The notes: generated by a model from the sequence alone, not told the origin. Numbered from the stretch's first letter, positions 8,960 to 17,714 are shown. The stretch is 64,000 nt of DNA from JBOFWL01 sp051653605 (GCA_051653605.1 JBOFWL010000145.1:468698-532697); one strand, 5' to 3'. Translations and numbers: made by a program.

Positions 8960-10408
8960 TTATCGTGCTCCCCGAGCGGTTAAAACGGCTTTAGGGGTGT
9001 TTAGAAGAATAAGTAAATCTAAAGTGGGGCTCCAATTTTGAATATACCACACATCTATTTCCATTCTCTCTAATCGATTTGCTTCGTTTCGCCCGCTAAC
9101 TTGCCAAAGCCCCGTTAATCCGGGCTTGAGTTGTGTGTAAAGAGGGATAAGATCGGGGTTAAGTTCATCCATTTCGCCTTTTACGAAGGGGCGGGGCCCA
9201 ATAAGGCTCATTTGACCTGCAAGCACGTTAAATAATTGGGGGAATTCATCAATACTATACTTTCTAAGAAAATTTCCAATGGGAGTGATTCGAGGGTCTT
9301 TCGAGAGCTTGAAGTAGGTTTTCCATTCTTCGGCAAATTTTGGGTCGGATGCAAGCAGATCATTTAATTTTTGTTCGGCGTCCACGTGCATAGAGCGGAA
9401 TTTCCAAATCTTGAAGGTCTTTCCATTTCGACCGATGCGTTCATGTCGATAAAAAACTGGACCGGGTGATGTTATTTTGATGGCAATAGCTACCACGATA
9501 AAAAGGGGGCTAGATAGTAATAAAATCAAGAATCCACCTATGTAATCCCAGATGTTTTTAATGATATGAGCTGTAAGAGAATTTATCTTATTTTCAAGAG
9601 GCATGAAGAAAAGGCGTTCACTGAATATATATTGCACCCCTGTGTTCGTTAGACCAAAGATTCCTCCCGTTGGCACTAAGAAAATTCGCCGAAACTTACC
9701 ATACAAAGAAGATAATAAAGATTGATTGCCTGTAAATTCTTTTCCAACAACGAAAACCGTAGAAGATGCAACTTTTGAAAAGCATTCAGGTGTGTGATAA
9801 ATTGGTAAAGAAATCTTGTTAACATCGATTTTTGTCTCTGAACTATCGGGTATATAAAAGCCTTCGGGGCAGAATCCAAGAAATCGATCGTTATTCAGCG
9901 CGTAGGCAACGCGAAGAGCTTCTTTTACTTCGTTAGAGGTACAGGTGATTAGAATGGGATACCGCCAGAATCCAATTTGATAGAAAAACTGTTTGATGAG
10001 CCAGCGGAATAAGGGTGTGAAAATCATCATTCCTATAAAAGTGACTCCAATAATGATGCGGGAGACCTCACTAAAATAATCGGCAAAATTGAAGATGATA
10101 AAGTAAAAAAAGAGAAAATTTAACCCTACACATTTCCAAATAATGAGGAGTTCTTCCCAAAAAGTGAGTCGTTTTTGGTAGAGACTATTAAAAAAGAAAA
10201 ATCCAAAGGTGATCATAGATAAAAGATGTATGAAGTAGATTTGCTTGGATATGGAGGGCGTGGCTTGAAATTGAATGAAAGTAAGGATATCAGGAATAAA
10301 AGACCGAAAATACCACGCACATAAAAAAGAGACAACAATAGAGAAATAATCGGACATAAAAAGAGCTATAAATTTAATCGGTTGGTAAAGTTTATTCATT
10401 ATTTTCAT
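8960..10408 (-). CDS. Undecaprenyl-phosphate sugar-1-phosphate transferase (WbaP-type)
   Basis: A 482-residue polyisoprenyl-phosphate hexose-1-phosphate transferase. Residues 1-~125 contain four or five membrane segments, a middle cytosolic region follows, and the C-terminal ~200 residues carry the catalytic domain: a re-entrant hydrophobic helix, SPGPVFYRHERIG, KIWKFRSMHVDA, and KPGLTGLWQVSGRNE, ending GAR. Such enzymes start glycan assembly by putting galactose-1-phosphate or another sugar phosphate on the lipid carrier. No other glycosyltransferase genes adjoin it, so the glycan is unknown. Start 10408 or the in-frame ATG at 10399; neither has a clear ribosome site, and nadE ends seven bases upstream. 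Confidence 0.88.
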   Translation of the reverse strand: MKIMNKLYQPIKFIALFMSDYFSIVVSFLCAWYFRSFIPDILTFIQFQATPSISKQIYFIHLLSMITFGFFFFNSLYQKRLTFWEELLIIWKCVGLNFLFFYFIIFNFADYFSEVSRIIIGVTFIGMMIFTPLFRWLIKQFFYQIGFWRYPILITCTSNEVKEALRVAYALNNDRFLGFCPEGFYIPDSSETKIDVNKISLPIYHTPECFSKVASSTVFVVGKEFTGNQSLLSSLYGKFRRIFLVPTGGIFGLTNTGVQYIFSERLFFMPLENKINSLTAHIIKNIWDYIGGFLILLLSSPLFIVVAIAIKITSPGPVFYRHERIGRNGKTFKIWKFRSMHVDAEQKLNDLLASDPKFAEEWKTYFKLSKDPRITPIGNFLRKYSIDEFPQLFNVLAGQMSLIGPRPFVKGEMDELNPDLIPLYTQLKPGLTGLWQVSGRNEANRLERMEIDVWYIQNWSPTLDLLILLNTPKAVLTARGAR

Positions 10409-10415
10409 ATATTAT

Positions 10416-11870
10416 TTAATACCAAGGAGTTACACTGGAGGGTATGTGCCAATCAAGGCCAAAGTATCGTTTGGAGAGCTTTAAACCTGATGCCATCTGA
10501 CGACGCTTGTAGTCGTTGCGATAGATGAGGTCAAAAATATGGCGAACATCTTCGGAACGCCCTAATTGATGAGAAATCTCGTGAAAATCAAGCCCTTCTT
10601 CACAATGTAAGTACAGTACTTGGTCGAGGAAAGCGTAATCGGGGAGAGAATCTTCATCTTTTTGCCCTTCCCGAAGCTCGGCACTAGGTGGGCGAGTGAT
10701 GGTTTGAGCTGGTATAATTTCCTCATTTAGATTAAGAAATCGGCAAATAGCGCGCACTTCTGTTTTTAGCAGGTCGCAGATAGGTGCAAAACCGCCACAT
10801 GTATCTCCATAAAGAGTGCAATAGCCTACAGCGGCCTCACTTTTATTTCCTGTTGCCAGAACGAGATACTGATAAGCGTTTGCTAAACTCATAACGATAT
10901 TTCCTCGAATGCGGGCTTGGATATTTTCTTCCCAAACATTATTGCCATTTTGAAGAAATTTTAATTCTGAAAGAAATAAATTATGGAAAGAATCGATAGG
11001 AATTTCCTGAAGGCTGACCCCAAGGTTTTTACATACGGCATTTGCCTCTTGACGGCTAATGTCGGAAGAGAACCGCGAGGGTAAATATACAGCATCAACT
11101 CTTTCTTTTCCAATGGCTCGTACGGCAAGCGCTAAAACAAGGGCAGAATCGATTCCTCCACTGACAGAAACAAGAATTTTTGAAAATTTATTTTTAGTGA
11201 AATAATCCCTAATACCGGTGGTAACCGCACGAATAAGGATATCCTCACCGGCTGGTATTTCTTCGATTCGAGAGTGTTGAGGATTGTCGAGGTCGAGAGT
11301 GATAAAATCTTCTTCGGCAAATTTCAATCGACACATGAGGCGTCCATCAGGGCTGAAGACACTGGTTAAGCCAGAAAATAAAATTTCATCAGTGGCACCG
11401 GCTAGGTTGATATCAAAGACCCAGGATTTTTTTTCTGTTGCTAATAGTCGAAGTTCTAATTCATGAGCTTCGGGTCTATTTTTCTCGAATATTTTGGGGC
11501 CAAGGTTGACGACAACTTCCATATTGTTGAAGCCAAAACCCATCAATGAAAAATGGCCACGATCTCCCTCTTTTTGGAGTTGGGCACTAATGATGGAGCC
11601 GTTTTCAAAGATTTCCTCACCTCCGGTAAATACGACGAGAGATTCATTTTTAGTTTCTAAAGAAAGCTCTTCAAGGGATTCTTGAATTTTTTCACGAAAG
11701 TCTCGGGAAGCAATGAGGTTTCCTATAGGAAATCCTGTTAATGACCCAAAGGGCAAAATCAAAATATTAGCGCCGTCATCTTTAGCGCGCTTGATTGCTT
11801 GACGAATTTTTTGCTTATTCTCAGAAAAATCTCCCAGTTTTGGATTGAGTTGGGCAATAGAAACCTTCAT
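10416..11870 (-). CDS. nadE: NAD+ synthetase with degenerate glutaminase (nitrilase) domain
   Basis: The C-terminal half is an intact NAD synthetase: the ATP pyrophosphatase loop SGGIDS is at residues 237-242 and the downstream ATGNKSEAAVGY and FGLDWHIP regions are present. The N-terminal half is recognisably nitrilase-like (ILPFGSLTGFP, VFDINLAGATDEILFSG) but the catalytic Glu of the PELxLTGYP element is replaced by Phe41, and the section that should carry the catalytic Lys and Cys is missing; the first Cys of the protein is residue 180. The whole is 484 residues, about 50 fewer than usual glutamine-dependent enzymes. I infer it must use ammonia or an external amidotransferase. The start at 11870 has AGAGG and follows a promoter; an ATG at 11903 lies inside that promoter. 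Confidence 0.93.
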   Translation of the reverse strand: MKVSIAQLNPKLGDFSENKQKIRQAIKRAKDDGANILILPFGSLTGFPIGNLIASRDFREKIQESLEELSLETKNESLVVFTGGEEIFENGSIISAQLQKEGDRGHFSLMGFGFNNMEVVVNLGPKIFEKNRPEAHELELRLLATEKKSWVFDINLAGATDEILFSGLTSVFSPDGRLMCRLKFAEEDFITLDLDNPQHSRIEEIPAGEDILIRAVTTGIRDYFTKNKFSKILVSVSGGIDSALVLALAVRAIGKERVDAVYLPSRFSSDISRQEANAVCKNLGVSLQEIPIDSFHNLFLSELKFLQNGNNVWEENIQARIRGNIVMSLANAYQYLVLATGNKSEAAVGYCTLYGDTCGGFAPICDLLKTEVRAICRFLNLNEEIIPAQTITRPPSAELREGQKDEDSLPDYAFLDQVLYLHCEEGLDFHEISHQLGRSEDVRHIFDLIYRNDYKRRQMASGLKLSKRYFGLDWHIPSSVTPWY

Positions 11871-11893
11871 ACTGTGTACCTCTCTATCCATAT

Positions 11894-11922
11894 AATATAG
11901 CATAAATTCCGAAGTAATTCAA
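11894..11922 (-). promoter_or_regulatory. nadE promoter
   Basis: Read on the minus strand: TTGAAT, 17-bp spacer, TATATT. It lies in the divergent gap between nadE and tenA and excludes the earlier in-frame ATG at 11903 as the start. Confidence 0.65.
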
Positions 11923-11944
11923 TAATTGACACAGACATAAGGGA

Positions 11945-11973
11945 TTGAGATTTTATTTTTTTTCATTTATAAT
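11945..11973 (+). promoter_or_regulatory. tenA promoter
   Basis: TTGAGA, 17-bp spacer, TATAAT, then AAGGAGG and the ATG at 11997. Confidence 0.8.
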
Positions 11974-11996
11974 GAGCCATCAATAAGGAGGCTTTT

Positions 11997-12644
11997 ATGA
12001 CCTTTTCACAATCAGTTGAGCGGAAGAATAATGATATTATCACCGCTATAGTTACGGATCCTTTTGTTACAAAAATGGTGGATGGCACCTTAGACAAGAA
12101 ATTTTTTGATTATTATATTAGCCAGGATATTTCGTATTTATATGTGTTTTCACAAGCAGCGGCCTATTGTGCATCTAAAGCGTCTGCCGAGGACATGAGT
12201 TTTTTTATAGGAATGCAGCAAGCAGCGCTGGAAGAAATCGAAAATATTAATCGTTACTACGCTAATGGAGATGATTTTATTTTAACCCCAGGGCAGACAA
12301 CGGCGTGTCTTCATTATAATCACTTTGTGTTATCGGTGGCACAGCAGCAGCCAATCGAGGTTGCCTTTGCGGCTTTGTACCCTTGCCCATGGCTTTACAT
12401 GCATATAGGGCAATTATTTGGGCAGAATGTAAAAGAGGGGCATCCTTACAAGCATTGGTTAGAGTCGAATGGAGTTCCTGAGTATCCAGTTATTTTGAAG
12501 ACCTACGATGCCTTACTTAATCGTTATGCGGATCAAAATCCGTCTTTGCAAGAAAAGATGCATGAAGCAGCACGAGCAGCGTTTTTCCATGAACGTTATT
12601 TTTGGCAAGATGCATATACGCTTAACAATTTTTTCGAGATATAA
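11997..12644 (+). CDS. tenA: TenA-like aminopyrimidine aminohydrolase
   Basis: A 215-residue all-helical protein of the TenA/THI-4 family, which hydrolyses damaged thiamin pyrimidine (aminomethyl-HMP) for salvage. Candidate active-site residues are in the family positions: Asp44, Cys130 in YPCPWLY, and Glu199 in FFHERYFW. Length matches Bacillus TenA. No other thiamin gene is near; it is a single-gene unit with promoter, AAGGAGG and terminator. A TenA_E or unrelated salvage role cannot be excluded. Confidence 0.88.
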   Translation: MTFSQSVERKNNDIITAIVTDPFVTKMVDGTLDKKFFDYYISQDISYLYVFSQAAAYCASKASAEDMSFFIGMQQAALEEIENINRYYANGDDFILTPGQTTACLHYNHFVLSVAQQQPIEVAFAALYPCPWLYMHIGQLFGQNVKEGHPYKHWLESNGVPEYPVILKTYDALLNRYADQNPSLQEKMHEAARAAFFHERYFWQDAYTLNNFFEI

Positions 12645-12648
12645 ACAT

Positions 12649-12686
12649 AAAAGGCATAGTCTGAAAACTCAGATTATGCCTTTTTT
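12649..12686. terminator. Terminator between tenA and lysS
   Basis: Long stem AAAAGGCATAGTCTGA / TCAGATTATGCC plus T-run, one G-T wobble, loop AAAC. Placed between convergent genes, strongest for tenA. Confidence 0.85.
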
Positions 12687-12706
12687 ATTGCTTATATTTT
12701 AAGAAA

Positions 12707-14191
12707 TTAACTTCCTTGAGAATGCAACTTCATTGTGGGGAAAAGAATAACATCGCGGATGGAAGCAGAGTCGATCATCACCATGGTGAGCCTGTCGATT
12801 CCGATACCAATGCCACCCGTTGGAGGAAGCCCTTGTTCTAGTGCCTCACAGAAGTCTTCGTCCATGCTCATGGCTTCTTCGTTTCCGGAGGCTTTTTGCA
12901 TTGCTTGCTCCTCGAAAATGCTGCGTTGAGTGAGAGGATTGTTCAACTCGGAGAAACCATTACAGAATTCAAAGCCAAAAGCGTAGGCTTCAAAGCGTTC
13001 AGCAAGGTCGGGGTTGGAAGGCTTTCTTTTTGAAAGAGGGGAGATGGCAGCGGGGTAGTCGTAAACAATGGTGGGTTCTTGAATGTGGTCGCCGATTAAC
13101 TCGTCGAACAATTCGGCAATAATTTCCCATTTACCAAGGGCTGGGTCAACCTCGATACCGCGTTTTCTGGCTTCGGCAAGGGCTTCTTCTTTGGAAGAAA
13201 TCTTATTCATATCGATGCCTTTTTCGAGTAGTAAGTCGCCATAAGCAACCTCTCTCCATATGCTCATGTCGGTTTCAAAGCCTTGATAGCTAATTTTTGT
13301 GGTGCCTCTTAAGGTTTTTGTGAGGTGAGCAACCACATCTTTAAAGAGATCTGCCATTCCTCTCCAATCGGAGAAGGCTTCATAGAGTTCTATCATGGTA
13401 AATTCGGGGTTATGAGTGGTATCAATGCCTTCATTTCTAAAGTTTCTGTTTATTTCAAACACTTTATGCATGCCACCTACTACCAAACGTTTGAGGAAAA
13501 GTTCGGGGGCGATGCGAAGATAAAGATCCATATCAAGAGCGTTATGATGGGTGATGAAAGGTCGAGCCGCTGCTCCTCCAGCAATGGTGTGCATCATGGG
13601 TGTTTCTACTTCTAAAAACCCTCTTTCCTCAACGAGATAGCGGCGGAGTTCGTAGACAAGTTTTGAACGAAGCACGAAGTTATCCTTTACTTCAGGGTGG
13701 GAAAGCATGTCGAGATATCGTTTTCGGTATCGAGTTTCGATATCTTCTAAGCCGTGAAATTTTTCGGGCATAGGGCGAAGAGCCTTCGACAACATCTCAA
13801 AAGAATTAACCTTAAGAGTAGGTTCTCCATGCTTTGTGCGGAACATTTCCCCTGAAACGCAGATAAAATCACCGAGGTCGAGGAGTTTGTACTGTTTAAA
13901 AGCTTCTTCACCGATATCTTCTTGTTTAAAATAGACTTGAATAGTCCCTTTTTCATCGCGAATGGTCATAAAAGCGGCTTTACCAAAAGCTCTGTGGAGT
14001 AAAATCCGTCCATAAAGAGTGCCTTTGGGCGGATTTGCCTCGTTGGCTTCGAATTGTGAGATGATATCGGTAGAAAATGCCGTGCGAGGTGATGAGGCAC
14101 GAGGTGTAAATGGGTCGATACCAAGATTATGCCATGCGTCCAATTTCTGAATGCGAACGTCACGCTCGTTAGAAGAAATAGCTTCGCTCAT
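12707..14191 (-). CDS. lysS: Lysyl-tRNA synthetase, class II
   Basis: A 494-residue class II synthetase. The N-terminal OB-fold anticodon domain (GRILLHRAFGKAAFMTIRD region) is followed by the catalytic core with FRNEGIDTTHNPEFTMIE (motif 2) and GIGIGIDRLTMVM (motif 3) near the C-terminus. It charges tRNA-Lys. Start has AAGGA upstream; it follows the methyltransferase by 9 bp on the same strand, so the two are probably one transcript. Assignment is secure. Confidence 0.97.
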   Translation of the reverse strand: MSEAISSNERDVRIQKLDAWHNLGIDPFTPRASSPRTAFSTDIISQFEANEANPPKGTLYGRILLHRAFGKAAFMTIRDEKGTIQVYFKQEDIGEEAFKQYKLLDLGDFICVSGEMFRTKHGEPTLKVNSFEMLSKALRPMPEKFHGLEDIETRYRKRYLDMLSHPEVKDNFVLRSKLVYELRRYLVEERGFLEVETPMMHTIAGGAAARPFITHHNALDMDLYLRIAPELFLKRLVVGGMHKVFEINRNFRNEGIDTTHNPEFTMIELYEAFSDWRGMADLFKDVVAHLTKTLRGTTKISYQGFETDMSIWREVAYGDLLLEKGIDMNKISSKEEALAEARKRGIEVDPALGKWEIIAELFDELIGDHIQEPTIVYDYPAAISPLSKRKPSNPDLAERFEAYAFGFEFCNGFSELNNPLTQRSIFEEQAMQKASGNEEAMSMDEDFCEALEQGLPPTGGIGIGIDRLTMVMIDSASIRDVILFPTMKLHSQGS

Positions 14192-14200
14192 AAATTATCC

Positions 14201-15334
14201 TTAAATATGAATTTTTGATTTAAAAAGTTTGTTAAAATATGCAACAATTTTGTCTGAATATTCTTTGTCGGCTTTGGGGCTAACAGGTAGCCAGGGGTGT
14301 CGAGTGAGGCTATCCAACACAAAGCAATCGGCAATTTTAAGAAATTCCTCATGATCTAGAAATACATCGCAGTTACCAAAATGGTAGGGCAATTGCGAGA
14401 TAAACGTTTTGAATACATCAATATAGCAATAGTAAGGTAATTTCTCTAGGGAAATGCTTACGGTTTGGGGGCCTTCTTCTTTAATGAAGGTTTTATTTCG
14501 TTTTAGGGCGTTGATATCTCGTTGAGTCCAAAAAAAAGCACAGGCGATACCATCAAATTTTTTCTTGTTGGGGTATTTGTCGATATAATCAGCAATACTA
14601 TTTAAAGAAGATAGACAAAAAATATGCCCCTCTTTGGTAGGAAGATGAAGGTTTGCAAACTCCTCATAACTCATTCCTTCACCCTTTTTGTATAACCCAA
14701 TAATAATAGGGAATGTGTTTCGGGACGTCTGCTCAAATTCTCCACTACTGACAATAAGGCTATCAATTAAGCGGTAATGGCTTGTAAATGCCGAGAGCAT
14801 TTTGAAGTTATTCTTTTTAATTAAATAAGATAGAGGATGAAGCACACATACATAATCGGCATTGAGGCGCTGATACGACAGCAAAAAAGATAACCCTAAA
14901 TCTCTTGTTTTTAATGAAGAATCTATTAAATAATTTTCTTTTTTGATGGATCGCTTGATGAGAGAGGTGGTGTCATTATAGGGCGGGTTGCCAACAATAA
15001 TGAGAGGCGCATTTTCAGCGATGCCAAAGCTGTGTCTATCGACATTTTTTAGCCCAGAAGCTGTAATTATAGTGGCTTTTGGTGCGTTTTGAGCGGCAAT
15101 ACGGCTTGCAAGGGGGTCGATATCGCAGCCAATAACCTGATTAACACGAAAAGGAGGCCTTAAAAACGCTCCGTAACCGCAAGAACTGTCTAGTAGAGTG
15201 TAATTATCGGTATTGGGAAGTTGTTTTTCAAGCATTTGAAACACACTTTCGATAAGGGGCGTAGGCGTATAAAAAGCGCCTTGGTTGGTACGCTGAACGT
15301 TGTTTAAGTGGGAGGACGTTTGTTCTAAAATCAT
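14201..15334 (-). CDS. Orphan N6-adenine DNA methyltransferase
   Basis: A 377-residue methyltransferase with GAFYTP at residues 19-24 (motif X-like), AdoMet motif I DSSCGYGAF at 49-57, a second acidic element GCDIDPLA and catalytic motif IV NPPY at 116-119. Motif order X-I-IV is that of gamma-class amino-methyltransferases. The C-terminal ~200 residues, the likely target-recognition part, match nothing I recognise. No restriction endonuclease gene adjoins it: lysS is downstream and a transporter is upstream. It could be a solitary regulatory or protective methylase or the remnant of a restriction system. Own promoter at 15361-15389; weak AAAGG ribosome site. Confidence 0.85.
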   Translation of the reverse strand: MILEQTSSHLNNVQRTNQGAFYTPTPLIESVFQMLEKQLPNTDNYTLLDSSCGYGAFLRPPFRVNQVIGCDIDPLASRIAAQNAPKATIITASGLKNVDRHSFGIAENAPLIIVGNPPYNDTTSLIKRSIKKENYLIDSSLKTRDLGLSFLLSYQRLNADYVCVLHPLSYLIKKNNFKMLSAFTSHYRLIDSLIVSSGEFEQTSRNTFPIIIGLYKKGEGMSYEEFANLHLPTKEGHIFCLSSLNSIADYIDKYPNKKKFDGIACAFFWTQRDINALKRNKTFIKEEGPQTVSISLEKLPYYCYIDVFKTFISQLPYHFGNCDVFLDHEEFLKIADCFVLDSLTRHPWLPVSPKADKEYSDKIVAYFNKLFKSKIHI

Positions 15335-15360
15335 AACAACCCTTTCAAAAATTGTTCCAC

Positions 15361-15389
15361 ATTATAACTGATTTCTCAATTATCTGCAA
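15361..15389 (-). promoter_or_regulatory. Promoter of methyltransferase-lysS unit
   Basis: On the minus strand TTGCAG, 17-bp spacer, TATAAT, 27 bases before the methyltransferase ATG. Confidence 0.75.
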
Positions 15390-15404
15390 TGATATTGCCT
15401 ATTT

Positions 15405-16316
15405 TTAGACTGGATCTTCCAAATACAGTAGGCAATCGACGTGTTGAAAGTGTTTTTTAGCTATTATATCTATTTCGCTATCTAAATCAAGAAATTCTTT
15501 GATGGAAGATTCTTGATTTAGCGGGATAATCTCGATAAAAACCCAAGTAATTCGCCCAACTTGAACCACATCAATCGTTCTTAGCTCGAAATTGGGGAAT
15601 TTTTGCTGTACACTAGCTTTTAAAGATAGGTGAAAGGGTTGAGAGAACTTGGAATCCACAGATTGCATCATTAAGTGACGAAATGCATCAATAATTAATG
15701 AAATTGGCTCTTTAATGAGGATTAACGTAAGCAAAATGACATTTATTGAGTCTGTATAGCGTGCAAATGGAGCAAGAGGCGTTTTTTTAAGGATAATATT
15801 AATGATAATTGATAGAAAGACCATAGAGGTGATCAATACTCCTGATTTCCACTCGTTTAAGTCGGCTTCGAGCGTCATTGTGGGTGTTTTCTTGTGGCCA
15901 ATCTTACAGACGAAAAACCCAGCTATTCCCAAACTTGTAGAAGGAATAATATAAAGAATCATCAGGGGAACATTGATCTCTTGCCCACCTGTTGCAACGA
16001 CTTTAACAGCATCAACAAACAAAATAACAAGCATTCCACCTAAAAAAAGGCTGCGAACAAGAACAATCATAGCTTCGTAGGGGTAAAAACCCATTGGGTG
16101 CCGCTTTGTATAGCCCTTTTCGATGAATCGAACCAGTATTGCCCCTAATCCTGATAGCACTGCCGACATAATACTAAAGGCTGCGTCCATCCCAGCAGAC
16201 ATAGAGCGGGTTAAAATCGCCATTATCGACGCCCACACAGCACAACAACACACCAAAATAACCGATATTGTGAGAGTTTGTTGCTCGCTACGGGACGCTT
16301 GGACTTGGGATGTCAT
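15405..16316 (-). CDS. Divergent cation diffusion facilitator (CDF)-like transporter
   Basis: A 303-residue protein with six predicted membrane segments and a C-terminal cytosolic domain of ~90 residues, the CDF architecture for metal efflux. The conserved transport-site motifs are weakened: in helix 2 the usual ADAxHSxxD is close to MDAAFSIMS, and in helix 5 DAxHxxxD is close to ADLNEWKSG, so most expected His/Asp ligands are absent. It may move a different ion or have lost transport. Start 16316 has AGAGG and follows a TATAAT promoter; a longer reading from 16412 would begin upstream of the promoter. Confidence 0.75.
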   Translation of the reverse strand: MTSQVQASRSEQQTLTISVILVCCCAVWASIMAILTRSMSAGMDAAFSIMSAVLSGLGAILVRFIEKGYTKRHPMGFYPYEAMIVLVRSLFLGGMLVILFVDAVKVVATGGQEINVPLMILYIIPSTSLGIAGFFVCKIGHKKTPTMTLEADLNEWKSGVLITSMVFLSIIINIILKKTPLAPFARYTDSINVILLTLILIKEPISLIIDAFRHLMMQSVDSKFSQPFHLSLKASVQQKFPNFELRTIDVVQVGRITWVFIEIIPLNQESSIKEFLDLDSEIDIIAKKHFQHVDCLLYLEDPV

Positions 16317-16343
16317 TATAAACCTCTTTAATAAAGTACGTAT

Positions 16344-16372
16344 ATTATAACATATTTTTATAATTCTGTCTA
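16344..16372 (-). promoter_or_regulatory. Promoter of CDF-like gene
   Basis: On the minus strand TAGACA, 17-bp spacer, TATAAT. It fixes the CDF start at 16316. Confidence 0.75.
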
Positions 16373-16416
16373 TTCCAGCTCGTGGCGATGACATAGTTGT
16401 TGATGGTATCATGATT

Positions 16417-16445
16417 TAGACAATTAATGATTTTTGTTTTATACT
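16417..16445 (+). promoter_or_regulatory. sigma70-type promoter, leaderless arrangement
   Basis: TAGACA (16417-16422), 17-bp spacer, TATACT (16440-16445); ATG at 16451, five bases after the -10, with no ribosome site. Confidence 0.7.
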
Positions 16446-16450
16446 ATGGG

Positions 16451-17269
16451 ATGAAAATCTTATTTGTGGTATTTTTGCTGGCGATGTGTGGACAATCAGA
16501 AAGTGTTAATTTTCAATATGAGGTGCCTATACCTGTACTTAAGGATGAGAAATCGCTGAATGCCGTGCTTAAGAAAGAATTTCCTCTAGATGCTTTAGCC
16601 ATTGCTCGTGCCTATCCTCAATTTTGGAGCAAGAGGGTGAAACTTTTAATATTGGAATATCTTGTAGATACCGCCGACTACGAAGAAGCGATCTTACTGG
16701 GGCGGGGCCTGCTTTTACTAGAAACTGAAAGTAGCGAAAAGGCTATTCCCTCTGCATCAACGAAAAAGCCTCGTCGATCTGGCTCCAACTCTTCTCCAAA
16801 AAATTCAAAAGAAAGACTAAGCGAATCTCAACGTCATAAAATATACTTTTATTTGGCGATGGCTTATTGGGGAGCGGATAAGCCCCACTTAGCCGAAGAA
16901 TTTTTTGCCCAGACCGAGCAAAGACCCAATTATTTTTATTATTATCGCTATGCTCAGTTTGCCTCAGAACAAAAAGATTGGGAAAAAGCTCTTTCTTTAT
17001 TCGAGCAGAGTTATTCTCGAAGTGCCGGTAGATTTAGCTATATAAATGAAGCCTTTGCCTCGTTTTTGGTAAACTATGCCATCGATGTGAGACAAAAAAA
17101 TGCCTTACTAGCAGAAGACCTGTTAAAAAGAATTCTTAACAACCCTCATTTTGCTCAAAGCTCTGCCGCTGCAAAGGCTAAGGTGCGTTGGAAACAGTAT
17201 CAGCCGATTTTTCGGGTAGAGCAGTTGTTGAAAACTCCAGCTTCTTCACCACTCCCCCAGAACCAATAA
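16451..17269 (+). CDS. Exported TPR-like hypothetical protein
   Basis: A 272-residue protein with an N-terminal signal (residues 1-12, KILFVVFLLAM) followed by Cys13; LAMC is a poor lipobox but spirochaetes tolerate variation. The body is helical with repeat-like units around residues 130-200 (YFYLAMAYWGADKPHLAEEFF; YYRYAQFASEQKDWEKALSLFEQ) that look like tetratricopeptide repeats. A basic Ser/Lys/Arg stretch interrupts it at about 97-125. No function assigned; likely a periplasmic scaffold. The start at 16427 lies before the -10, so 16451 is preferred and the mRNA appears leaderless. Its last 92 bp overlap the gene on the opposite strand. Confidence 0.7.
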   Translation: MKILFVVFLLAMCGQSESVNFQYEVPIPVLKDEKSLNAVLKKEFPLDALAIARAYPQFWSKRVKLLILEYLVDTADYEEAILLGRGLLLLETESSEKAIPSASTKKPRRSGSNSSPKNSKERLSESQRHKIYFYLAMAYWGADKPHLAEEFFAQTEQRPNYFYYYRYAQFASEQKDWEKALSLFEQSYSRSAGRFSYINEAFASFLVNYAIDVRQKNALLAEDLLKRILNNPHFAQSSAAAKAKVRWKQYQPIFRVEQLLKTPASSPLPQNQ

Positions 17270-17627
17270 GCAGTGGATGTGCCGACGTATAAAGCACATA
17301 GCTTGTATTTGGCTTTAAGCCCTGCACGATATTCGTATAGGTGCCCGGTGCTGGTAGAAAACCACCCCCATAGGCTACGGTTCCTTCGGTGTTAGTGTTT
17401 GTGAAATCGTAAAAACGGGGTGCGGCGCTGTTCTGGGGGAAAATTCGCCAATAGATAATGCCTGCATCATCGATTGAAAATTCAGCACTCATACTTGTTT
17501 GATCTACCGCAATTAGCGTAGGCTGTTCACGCCAACCAATTGATGGACGGACATCCCTACTTTGTGGGTGCCAAAGAACCCACGCCAAAACACCAAATAT
17601 GATGAGGATAATCGTTTCTCTTTTCAT
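17178..17627 (-). CDS. Small anchored protein with fibronectin III-like domain
   Basis: About 149 residues: an N-terminal hydrophobic anchor (ETIILIIFGVLAWVLW) and one extracytoplasmic beta-sandwich-like domain with QGLKPNTSYVLYTSA, the typical G-L-x-P-x-T-x-Y core of FnIII repeats. Function unknown. Either ATG 17627 (weak AGGT site) or ATG 17651, eight residues earlier and just downstream of a TATAAT, could be the start. The C-terminal 92 bp overlap the end of the convergent TPR-like gene, with no terminator between. It is divergent from the TonB-like gene. Confidence 0.6.
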   Translation of the reverse strand: MKRETIILIIFGVLAWVLWHPQSRDVRPSIGWREQPTLIAVDQTSMSAEFSIDDAGIIYWRIFPQNSAAPRFYDFTNTNTEGTVAYGGGFLPAPGTYTNIVQGLKPNTSYVLYTSAHPLLIGSGGVVKKLEFSTTALPEKSADTVSNAP

Positions 17628-17714
17628 TAGGTACCTGTTGACTTTAATCATTGTATTGTATTATAGTAGTATACTATACATTTCTATTAAAAATCTATTT
17701 CTGAAGGCAATCTT

